Source: Pseudomonadales bacterium (lineage in GTDB: Bacteria; Pseudomonadota; Gammaproteobacteria; Pseudomonadales; Azotimanducaceae). Taken from it: a DNA stretch of 5,942 nucleotides. The notes under the pieces were generated by a model. It was not told the origin of the DNA, searched no databases, and saw only the letters and a list, made by a program, of their open reading frames with translations. The translations under genes were made by a program, and so were the position numbers. The stretch lies in the NCBI GenBank assembly GCA_007128525.1, contig SKXG01000391.1, positions 1 through 5,942 of the forward strand. Reading direction: 5' to 3'. Numbering within the stretch: the first letter of the stretch is position 1; each line of letters begins with the position of its first letter. This document shows positions 1-5,563 of this stretch, in pieces.

Positions 1-959
1 ACATGATCTTTCTGTTTCTGTTCGGCTTTACCCTGGAGCGTTTGCTCGGCCGCATTGCGTACCTGCTGATCTATCTGGCCTCCGGGCTACTGGCGTTCGT
101 TCCCGACCTGCTGCTGCCCGCAGACTGGACACCCACGATCGGCGCCTCTGGAGCCGTGTCTGGCCTGATGGGAGCCTATGTTGTGGTCTATGGCCTGCAG
201 CGCATCCGCTTTTTCTATGCCATCTTCTTTTATTTTGGCGAGTTGCGTGCGCCGGCGTTGACCATACTGCCGCTGTGGCTGGGCAAAGAGCTGTGGGAAT
301 GGGCGTTCGTCGACAGCAATGTTGCGTACTGGGCACACGTTGGCGGTCTGCTGGGCGGTGCCTTGCTCGCTGCGCTCTGGCAGCACGGCTTGCGCAGACC
401 CATGAACGTCGAACCCGCTGAGGACGACAAGGCAGCACAAGCCGCGGCAGGCCCGTCATCTATGCAGCGACTGGATCAGATGATCGATCGCTTCCAGTTC
501 GATCAGGCCCTGACGCTGGCCAGCAGGTTGGTAACCCAGCGGCCACGTGACCCGCATCTGTGGCGCAAGTACCTGGGCCTGCTGTCTTCACGCCCGGACC
601 ACCCAGAATACCATCGCGCCGTTCTGAAGGTGCTCAGGCGGGTACAGGACAAAACGCTGACATCGGTCGAGCGTGACCTGGTGATTGAAACCTGCCTGCA
701 ATATCTGCAGGCCGATCACCCCAAGCCTGCGCTGGCAGACCGCAAGCTGCGCCTGTTGCTGACCCGCCAGTTGAGCCTTGAGGGCGCCCTCGAGCCTGCG
801 ATGACGCTAATGCAGGATTTACTGCGGGAGAATGCTGCTGACCCGGCGCTGCCCAGAGTGCTGAGCGCATTGATCAGCGCCTTGGAACAAGCCGGCAACA
901 CAGACAACGCACTGCATCTGCGTCAGGTTCACCGCCAGATTCTGGGCACTGCTCGCTAA
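1..959 (+). CDS. Rhomboid-family intramembrane serine protease with TPR-like C-terminal tail (5' partial)
   Basis: Rhomboids are polytopic inner-membrane proteases that cut substrate transmembrane helices using a Ser-His dyad. Numbering from the ATG at position 3, the protein shows GASGAVSG at residues 47-54, with nucleophile Ser49, and the paired histidine His112 in AHVGG. Both catalytic residues are present and membrane helices surround them. The ATG at 3 is probably not the start. The two bases before it (ac) fit an Asn codon, which would complete the family motif GNMxFL, so the first transmembrane helix and true start lie left of the window. From about residue 150 to 318 the protein becomes soluble and helical, with TPR-like repeats (for example FDQALTLASRL, and ALISALEQAGNTDNAL near the end). 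Such a tail is absent from short rhomboids such as GlpG and may bind partners in the cytoplasm. The gene converges on the B-box protein gene with a 5-bp gap. The family call is secure; the substrate is unknown. Confidence 0.92.
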   Translation, partial: MIFLFLFGFTLERLLGRIAYLLIYLASGLLAFVPDLLLPADWTPTIGASGAVSGLMGAYVVVYGLQRIRFFYAIFFYFGELRAPALTILPLWLGKELWEWAFVDSNVAYWAHVGGLLGGALLAALWQHGLRRPMNVEPAEDDKAAQAAAGPSSMQRLDQMIDRFQFDQALTLASRLVTQRPRDPHLWRKYLGLLSSRPDHPEYHRAVLKVLRRVQDKTLTSVERDLVIETCLQYLQADHPKPALADRKLRLLLTRQLSLEGALEPAMTLMQDLLRENAADPALPRVLSALISALEQAGNTDNALHLRQVHRQILGTAR

Positions 960-964
960 ATCGA

Positions 965-2338
965 TCAAACCACGCCGCGCTGAAGGACAAAGCGCTCCAG
1001 TTGTACAGCGCGCTGTTCATCCTGAAATGACTCTCTGAAGATGCGCGCTGCCAGGCGATAGGCATTGCCCAGATCAATGTAATCCGGTGCACGCTTGTGC
1101 AGATTGACCAGCAGCGCCAATGCCTCTTTGTCCTGACCTGCCGCCCATGCCGCCTCTGCCAGCCGATGACTGAGCTGTGCATCTGCCGGCACGAACTGAC
1201 GCACCAGCTTTCTGCCCCGCCTCCAGACGTCCATGGCTGCAGGCAGCGCATCATGCCGTGCCAAAAGTCGCAGATACGCGTTCAGTGGTTTCTCGGCACC
1301 CGCCACTTCACCACTTTGCTGCATCAACTGCAGGTAGCGTTCGTGAAAACCAGTGTCTGCCTCAAACTCGTGTGCCAGGCGGTCAAACCGACGCAGCGCA
1401 TCAGCCTGACGACCTTCCCGAACCAGCACGGCAGCCTCGGCAAAGAGCCGTCGCCGCCGATTCTCAGGCGTGTCATCAACCCGCGCCATCCCATCGGCAT
1501 CCGCGACGAAACCCAGGGCGCGCTGATTCTCATAGATCACATAACCCAGCATGACAAACTCCACGATGGTGAAGTACGCCATAGACGCTGCCAGGGCGCC
1601 AAAGGCCCAGCGGCTCTCCAGCTGCACACCCAATGCATCAAGGAGGTTGAAGGGGCCTACCGAAATCAGACCAGACAGAAACACCACAAGCAGATAGGGC
1701 CACCCGATATTGCCGATCAGCCAGATCAGCTTGCCCGGGTTCAGCGCAGACCAGACCCGCTTCTCAATCACCAGGAATACGATAATGGCTGGCAGCACGA
1801 GCGTGACCAACAGCCCCACCACCATCCCAATCACCGGACCGACCAGTTCAAAGCTGACCAGCTGCACGAAGCCGAGCAGCAACAACATGCCGATGTAGCG
1901 CAGGAACAAATGCTCATCATCACCGGACAAGGCATCCGCGAGCGGCGCCGCCCTGGTTTCTCCCAGCATGGTACGTTCCAGCGCCACAAAGCCGTAGCGA
2001 ATTGTCAGCGCATACAGCCCCAACCACACCGGCAGCGCCAGCAGACTGAAACCAAGAATGCCAACCAGCCCGCCCACCACGGCCATCAGAATCAAACCGG
2101 AGACACTGAGCGGATACAGGAAGAATCGCGAAGCCTGCGTCCAGAACGGTTCGGCACGATTGGCAGCACCGAGAAACTGCAGGCGATTGCCGCACAGCGC
2201 ACAACGTGGATCCGCGTTGCGACTGCCGTCATCAATCGGTATCACGCAATCACTGCAATAGTGCCTGGGACACTCGTCACAGTACCAGGTGGAAGGATTG
2301 TCCTGATGGTAATGACAGTGGTCGGCGTCGGCAGGCAT
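965..2338 (-). CDS. B-box-type zinc-binding, multi-pass membrane protein with TPR-like C-terminal domain
   Basis: I do not recognise a named gene here, but three parts are clear in the 457-residue product. Residues 8-49 hold a zinc-binding module: C8, H11, C20, C23, C28, C31, then C46 and C49. The first six match the start of a B-box (CxxH-x8-CxxC-x4-CxxC). Residues about 72-270 contain five or so hydrophobic segments (about 74-112, 148-192, 204-228, 245-270), so this is an integral membrane protein. Residues about 294-457 are helical and TPR-like (for example EAAVLVREGRQADALRRF and AEAAWAAGQDKEALALL). The frame is open to a GTG at 2347, but a GGAG motif lies 8 nt before the ATG at 2338, so I chose that ATG. 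Similar zinc modules precede rhomboid domains in actinobacterial proteins, and a rhomboid gene is the convergent neighbour here, which suggests a shared membrane-proteolysis role. That role is inference. A long antisense open frame over this gene is a coding shadow. Confidence 0.85.
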   Translation of the reverse strand: MPADADHCHYHQDNPSTWYCDECPRHYCSDCVIPIDDGSRNADPRCALCGNRLQFLGAANRAEPFWTQASRFFLYPLSVSGLILMAVVGGLVGILGFSLLALPVWLGLYALTIRYGFVALERTMLGETRAAPLADALSGDDEHLFLRYIGMLLLLGFVQLVSFELVGPVIGMVVGLLVTLVLPAIIVFLVIEKRVWSALNPGKLIWLIGNIGWPYLLVVFLSGLISVGPFNLLDALGVQLESRWAFGALAASMAYFTIVEFVMLGYVIYENQRALGFVADADGMARVDDTPENRRRRLFAEAAVLVREGRQADALRRFDRLAHEFEADTGFHERYLQLMQQSGEVAGAEKPLNAYLRLLARHDALPAAMDVWRRGRKLVRQFVPADAQLSHRLAEAAWAAGQDKEALALLVNLHKRAPDYIDLGNAYRLAARIFRESFQDEQRAVQLERFVLQRGVV

Positions 2339-2528
2339 GAGCCGCACTCCGCAGGCAGTTGCGATCGAGTCATGCTAGCAGCAAGGCTGCGCGAAACACG
2401 TGATGCATTCCGCGCTGCGAATAACGCCCCACTTGGCTAAACACACCCACCAAAACTGGACACGCAGTCGCCTGGCTGGCCTCGAAACAACCCCGGCAGC
2501 AGGCCCTGCCACGGGCCACTTGCCCGCC
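2339..2528. other. Intergenic gap between ZIP and B-box genes; no strong signal, one weak hairpin
   Basis: This 190-bp stretch lies downstream of the ZIP gene and upstream of the B-box gene, both leftward. It has overlapping short inverted repeats at 2495-2510 (GGCAG with CTGCC) and 2502-2517 (GGCCC with GGGCC). They are followed on the minus strand by only a mixed G/T run (GGGGTTGTTTCG), so a Rho-independent terminator for the ZIP gene is possible but not convincing. I see no clear promoter. Co-transcription of the two genes cannot be excluded. Confidence 0.4.
2347..2350 (-). promoter_or_regulatory. Ribosome binding site (GGAG) that sets the B-box gene start
   Basis: On the minus strand GGAG is followed by 8 nt and then the ATG at 2338. 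It overlaps the alternative in-frame GTG at 2345-2347, which would leave no spacing for that start. This is the reason for choosing the ATG. Confidence 0.6.
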
Positions 2529-3344
2529 TTAATCCAGCACGAGATCGAGAAACATCATCAGGATGAAACCGCCGATGAAACCGATGTTGGCGTGCCGGTC
2601 AAATCCGCGACCATGCGTCTCCGGCACGATCTCATCAATGATCACGAACAGCATAGCCCCTGCTGCAAAGCCAAGCGCCCAGGGCATCAGGGCACTGCCG
2701 CCCAGACCAACGAACACAGCCCCGAGAATGCCACCGGTGGACATGACCAGCCCGGTCAGCGCGACCACGCCAATGGCCTGGAGTCGGGAGTAACCCACCA
2801 TGAGCAGAGCTGCGCCAACGATCAGCCCTTCCGGCAGATTCTGCAGGCTGATACCTGCTGTAATGGCCAGGCCATTGGCCACATTGTCGCCAGCGAAGCC
2901 GATGCCGACCGACAGGCCTTCCGGCAGATTGTGTATCGCGATGGCAATCACGAACAGCCAGACCCGATGTATCCGCTCTGGCGTTGCCGTCGACCCCTCC
3001 GGCCCGGCGATGAAGTGCTCATGCGGCAGATACCGGTCGGCAAGAAAAAAGATCGAGGCGCCAAGCGCCAGCGCAGCCCCGACCCAAAGCGGCGGTGCGA
3101 TCGGGCTGGTACTCAGCGTTGCGGCAATCTCAAGGCCAGGTACAAGGAGCGAGAAGAAGGCGGCGGCCAGCATGACGCCAGCCCCGAAGCTCATCATCAG
3201 GGTCTCAGTCGCGCGCGATATCCGATTCATGAACATCAGCGGCACAGCGCCCAGACAGGTGGCCAGCCCGGCGACCAGCGCTGCGCCAATTGCCACATGC
3301 AGCGAGGGTACATCCTGCAGCCAGGTGAGCAGATCCGCCATCAT
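2529..3344 (-). CDS. ZIP-family divalent metal transporter
   Basis: ZIP proteins carry Zn2+, and often Fe2+ or Mn2+, across the inner membrane into the cytoplasm. The 271-residue product is close in length to E. coli ZupT. The metal-site motifs are HNLPEG at residues 138-143 and QNLPEG at 168-173, with a further acidic motif DEIVPE at 237-242. The first position of the second motif is Gln where ZupT-type proteins have His; a Gln at this place also occurs in the Bordetella transporter BbZIP, so the protein may be closer to that branch. Before the fourth helix lies a hydrophilic loop (about 103-127) with PHEH, as is common in ZIP loops. The frame is open to an ATG at 3443, but those 33 extra residues are unlike ZIP N-termini. 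AAGGAG stands 10 nt before the ATG at 3344, so I start there. It is divergent from the acyl-CoA dehydrogenase. The family is secure; the metal preference is unknown. Confidence 0.93.
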   Translation of the reverse strand: MMADLLTWLQDVPSLHVAIGAALVAGLATCLGAVPLMFMNRISRATETLMMSFGAGVMLAAAFFSLLVPGLEIAATLSTSPIAPPLWVGAALALGASIFFLADRYLPHEHFIAGPEGSTATPERIHRVWLFVIAIAIHNLPEGLSVGIGFAGDNVANGLAITAGISLQNLPEGLIVGAALLMVGYSRLQAIGVVALTGLVMSTGGILGAVFVGLGGSALMPWALGFAAGAMLFVIIDEIVPETHGRGFDRHANIGFIGGFILMMFLDLVLD

Positions 3345-3354
3345 TTCCTGTGTG

Positions 3355-3360
3355 CTCCTT
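3355..3360 (-). promoter_or_regulatory. Ribosome binding site (AAGGAG) that sets the ZIP gene start
   Basis: The minus strand reads AAGGAG, then 10 nt, then ATG at 3344, with a second ATG directly after it at 3341. AGGA also occurs one base before the first ATG, which would suit the second ATG slightly. Either choice excludes the upstream ATG at 3443, which has no comparable site. Confidence 0.6.
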
Positions 3361-3407
3361 AAAGCGGCCACCGAACACACCACCCCTGCTGGCAAGACGC
3401 CATTCGG

Positions 3408-3423
3408 GATGCCCTCAGGCATC
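3408..3423. repeat. Perfect 6-bp inverted repeat in divergent promoter region, possible operator
   Basis: GATGCC, 4-nt spacer CTCA, GGCATC. It lies in the 151-bp gap between the divergent ZIP and acyl-CoA dehydrogenase genes, 64 bp upstream of the ZIP start and 73 bp upstream of the dehydrogenase start. The placement suits a regulator binding site, but 6-bp arms are not rare by chance. It does not match the AT-rich Zur consensus that I know. Confidence 0.25.
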
Positions 3424-3431
3424 AGGCAGGC

Positions 3432-3455
3432 TATGATCGGCATACAACGATAACA
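3432..3455. promoter_or_regulatory. Weak divergent promoter candidates
   Basis: On the plus strand TATGAT (3432-3437) matches a sigma-70 -10 box at five of six positions and could serve the dehydrogenase, but no good -35 box stands 16-18 nt upstream. On the minus strand TGTTATCGT (3455-3447) resembles an extended -10 (TGn followed by TATCGT) for the ZIP gene and would give a leader of roughly 95 nt; its -35 is also poor. Both calls are by eye. Confidence 0.25.
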
Positions 3456-3495
3456 ACCACTCTACCATTCACCCCAAGACAAACACGGACAACCC

Positions 3496-4740
3496 ATGAG
3501 TACAGCCAATATTGATTCGGACCTGAACCACCTGGCCATGTCGGAAGACGCCCTGCCACTCCTGGCAGCGGTGAAGAAGCACATTGCCGAGAACGTCGAG
3601 CCCATGACCGAGGAGTTCTATCGCCTGGGAGAGGGGCGCGAGAATCGCTGGAGCCACACCCCCGAGCAGCTCAAGTTGCTGGAAGGCGCCAAGAACAAGG
3701 CCAAGGAAGCCGGCCTGTGGAACTTCTTCCTGCCCGACGCCGAAACCGGTGAGGGCCTGAAGAACCTCGACTATGCCTACATCGCGCAGGAACTGGGCAA
3801 GAACCCGCTGGCTTCGGAAACGCTGAACTGTTCTGCGCCGGACACCGGCAACATGGAAGTGCTTGAGCGCGTTGGAACGCCGGAGCAGAAGGAGCGGTGG
3901 CTCAAGCCCCTGCTCAATGGCGAGATCCGGTCCTGCTTCGGCATGACCGAACCCAACTTGGCGTCATCAGATGCCAAGAACATCGATACCCGGGCTGTGC
4001 TTGACGGCGATGAGTGGGTCATCAACGGCGAGAAGTACTACATTTCCGGCGCCGGCGACCCGCGTTGCAAGGTGATGATCTGCATGGTTCGCACCAGCCC
4101 GGATGCGCCGCCAAACCAACAGCAGTCACAGATCCTGGTGCCGATGGACACGCCCGGCCTGGAGATCGTCGGCCCGATGAAGGTTTTTGGCCAGGATCAT
4201 GCCCCGCACGGCCATATGCACATTCGATTGAACAATGTGCGCGTTCCCCGAGAGAACATTCTGCTGGGTGAAGGCCGCGGCTTTGAGATTTCTCAATTGC
4301 GTCTCGGCCCCGGCCGCATTCATCACTGCATGCGATCCATCGGTCAGGCCGAGCGTGCACTCGACCTGATGGTCAAGCGCGCGAACTCCCGCGTAGCCTT
4401 CGGCAAGCCCATTATGCAACTGGGCAAGACCATTGAGCTCGTGTCACGGGCACGGATCGAGATCGAAGCCATGCGCCTGATGGTGTTCAAGGCCGCCAAG
4501 GCCATGGACGTGCTGGACCGCAAGGAAGCCAGGATCTGGGTCCACATGGTCAAGGCGATGGTGCCGGAACGGGTTTGCCAGATTATCGATCAGGCCATTC
4601 AGATCCACGGCGCTACCGGTGTTTCACAGTGGACGCCACTGGCCGATATGTATGCCAGCCAACGCACGCTGCGTCTTGCTGACGGCCCGGATGAGGTGCA
4701 TCACCTGGTGGTTGGTCGCTGGGAGGCGAACAACCACTAA
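3496..4740 (+). CDS. Acyl-CoA dehydrogenase, ACAD10/ACAD11-like
   Basis: Acyl-CoA dehydrogenases are FAD enzymes that remove hydrogen across C2-C3 of acyl-CoA esters, passing electrons to electron-transfer flavoprotein. The 414-residue length is usual. The helical N-terminal domain spans about 15-145, with NCSAPDTGNMEVL at 111-123. The middle beta domain has the flavin-site motif CFGMTEPNLASSD (147-159) and WVINGEKYYISGAGD (174-188). The C-terminal helical domain carries GPGRIHHCMRSIGQAERAL (271-289), RVAFGKP (299-305) and QIHGATGVSQWTPLADMY (369-386). It ends with LADGPDEVHH (394-403). The region where medium-chain enzymes have the catalytic Glu (YEGT) reads ADGP, so Asp396 probably takes that place, as in ACAD10/11-like proteins. 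The ATG at 3496 has only a weak GGA upstream, but no later start is better. The gene converges with an SDR gene, 5 bp apart. Some relatives act on 4-hydroxyacyl-CoA together with a kinase; no kinase is visible here. The substrate is unknown. Confidence 0.93.
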   Translation: MSTANIDSDLNHLAMSEDALPLLAAVKKHIAENVEPMTEEFYRLGEGRENRWSHTPEQLKLLEGAKNKAKEAGLWNFFLPDAETGEGLKNLDYAYIAQELGKNPLASETLNCSAPDTGNMEVLERVGTPEQKERWLKPLLNGEIRSCFGMTEPNLASSDAKNIDTRAVLDGDEWVINGEKYYISGAGDPRCKVMICMVRTSPDAPPNQQQSQILVPMDTPGLEIVGPMKVFGQDHAPHGHMHIRLNNVRVPRENILLGEGRGFEISQLRLGPGRIHHCMRSIGQAERALDLMVKRANSRVAFGKPIMQLGKTIELVSRARIEIEAMRLMVFKAAKAMDVLDRKEARIWVHMVKAMVPERVCQIIDQAIQIHGATGVSQWTPLADMYASQRTLRLADGPDEVHHLVVGRWEANNH

Positions 4741-4745
4741 CAGTG

Positions 4746-5516
4746 TCACTCTGCTGACATCGATCGCTGGCGCAGACGGCGCATGCCTGCCAACCAGCGA
4801 TCGATGTCACCGGCCTTGCGCTTGACGTAGGTGTCCACTTCCGGATGCGGCAGGACATGAAAGCGCTCTTCCCGAATGGCATCCACCACAACCTGCGCCA
4901 GCACCTCAGGCTCAATGATGCCGTCGGTCTGCCCGTCGCCCAATCGCTTCGGTGCCATTGCCGTATTCACGCCCTGTGGGCACAGAACAGAAACTCGCAC
5001 GCCGTCATCGCCGTGTGTGATGGCCAGAAACTCTGCCAGCTTGATGGCTGCCGCCTTGGTGACTGTGTAAGGCCCTGAGCCTATGGCTGCCAGCAAACCG
5101 GCCGCCGACGCGGTGTTGAGCAGATAGCCGCTGCCCCGCTCGATCATCGATGGCAATACGGCTCGAGCCGCGTACAGGTGTGCCATCACGTGCAGCTCCC
5201 ACTGCGTCTGCCAAACGGCGTTATCCACCTCGGTCAGCAAGCCGGTGCCGCCGGCGCCGGCATTGGAGCAGAACAGGTCCACCGGGCCGAGCTGCGCCTC
5301 AGTGGCACGCACCAGCGCCTGTATCTGCGCTTCATCGGTGACATCACATGCCATGCCCAGGCAACCCAGGCTGGCAGCAGCTTTCTGCACCTCAGCCTGA
5401 TCGCGATCTGCGAGCATGACGCCGGCAGCCCCTTCAGCCAGAAAGGCCGACGCCATGGCACGGCCTATGCCGCCCGCGCCACCGGTAATCACCACAACCT
5501 TGTCCTGCAGCTCCAT
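4746..5516 (-). CDS. Short-chain dehydrogenase/reductase (classical SDR), catalytic Asn replaced by His
   Basis: Classical SDRs are cytoplasmic NAD(P)-dependent oxidoreductases that interconvert alcohols and ketones. The 256-residue product has the cofactor motif TGGAGGIG (11-18), an acidic residue after strand 2 (D37 in LADRD), which usually favours NAD(H), D58 for the adenine pocket, and NAG at 85-87. The active site has Ser137, Tyr150 and Lys154 (YTVTK). The fourth tetrad position, normally Asn in a W...N segment, reads His109 (WELHVMAHLY). The end of the Rossmann domain has VLCPQGVNTAM (177-187), and the C-terminus continues with RFHVLPHPEV (218-227) and an Arg-rich helix. A strong GGAGG ribosome site lies 5 nt before the ATG at 5516. 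The gene follows a second SDR on the same strand, 47 bp away, probably as an operon, and ends 5 bp from the convergent acyl-CoA dehydrogenase. The substrate is unknown; a hydroxyacyl or secondary alcohol is possible from context. Confidence 0.93.
   Translation of the reverse strand: MELQDKVVVITGGAGGIGRAMASAFLAEGAAGVMLADRDQAEVQKAAASLGCLGMACDVTDEAQIQALVRATEAQLGPVDLFCSNAGAGGTGLLTEVDNAVWQTQWELHVMAHLYAARAVLPSMIERGSGYLLNTASAAGLLAAIGSGPYTVTKAAAIKLAEFLAITHGDDGVRVSVLCPQGVNTAMAPKRLGDGQTDGIIEPEVLAQVVVDAIREERFHVLPHPEVDTYVKRKAGDIDRWLAGMRRLRQRSMSAE
4755..4809. repeat. Perfect 16-bp inverted repeat (hairpin) at the convergent gene ends
   Basis: The left arm TGACATCGATCGCTGG (4755-4770) is the exact reverse complement of the right arm CCAGCGATCGATGTCA (4794-4809), with a 23-nt loop. 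It lies inside the last 21 codons of the SDR gene (arms cover residues 236-241 and 249-254) and begins 15 nt after the dehydrogenase stop. RNA from either strand would fold into a long stem. Neither side has a T-run, so it is not a standard intrinsic terminator. A bidirectional transcript-end or RNA-stability element is plausible. The repeat itself is certain; the function is inference. Confidence 0.8.
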
Positions 5517-5518
5517 AA

Positions 5519-5528
5519 CCCCCTCCCC
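5519..5528 (-). promoter_or_regulatory. Strong ribosome binding site for the first SDR
   Basis: The minus strand reads GGGGAGGGGG just before TTATG, placing GGAGG 5 nt from the ATG at 5516. It supports this start and efficient translation from a transcript that includes the upstream SDR. Confidence 0.6.
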
Positions 5529-5563
5529 TGTGAAGGCACATTGGTGAGCGCCGGGACTTACAG

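Noticed and set aside
694..712. 7-bp stem (GCCTGCA with TGCAGGC, 5-nt loop) inside the rhomboid tail
   Set aside because: It is near chance level, in mid-gene, with no T-run or gene boundary.
1005..1016. 12-bp palindrome ACAGCGCGCTGT near the first convergent junction
   Set aside because: A palindrome of this length is expected about once in 6 kb by chance. It has no loop and lies within coding sequence.
1097..2440. Plus-strand open frame of 447 codons
   Set aside because: It is antisense to the B-box membrane protein gene, rich in Gln, His and Arg with no recognisable domain, and has no good ribosome site. The minus-strand frame has clear zinc ligands and membrane helices.
2495..2517. Possible intrinsic terminator after the ZIP gene
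   Set aside because: The stems are only 5 bp and the following minus-strand sequence is a mixed G/T run, so it is recorded only as a weak feature of the gap.
3345..3443. 33-residue N-terminal extension of the ZIP gene from the ATG at 3443
   Set aside because: It has no ribosome site at that ATG, it contains the AAGGAG site for the ATG at 3344, and the extra residues do not look like a ZIP N-terminus or a convincing signal peptide.
2400..3453. Long plus-strand open frames (2400-3362 and 2800-3453)
   Set aside because: They are antisense to the ZIP transporter, low in hydrophobic structure and without family motifs; they are shadows of a GC-rich coding strand.
3441..3461. Possible Zur-type site around GATAACAACC
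   Set aside because: It contains no paired GTTAT/ATAAC half-sites with proper spacing.
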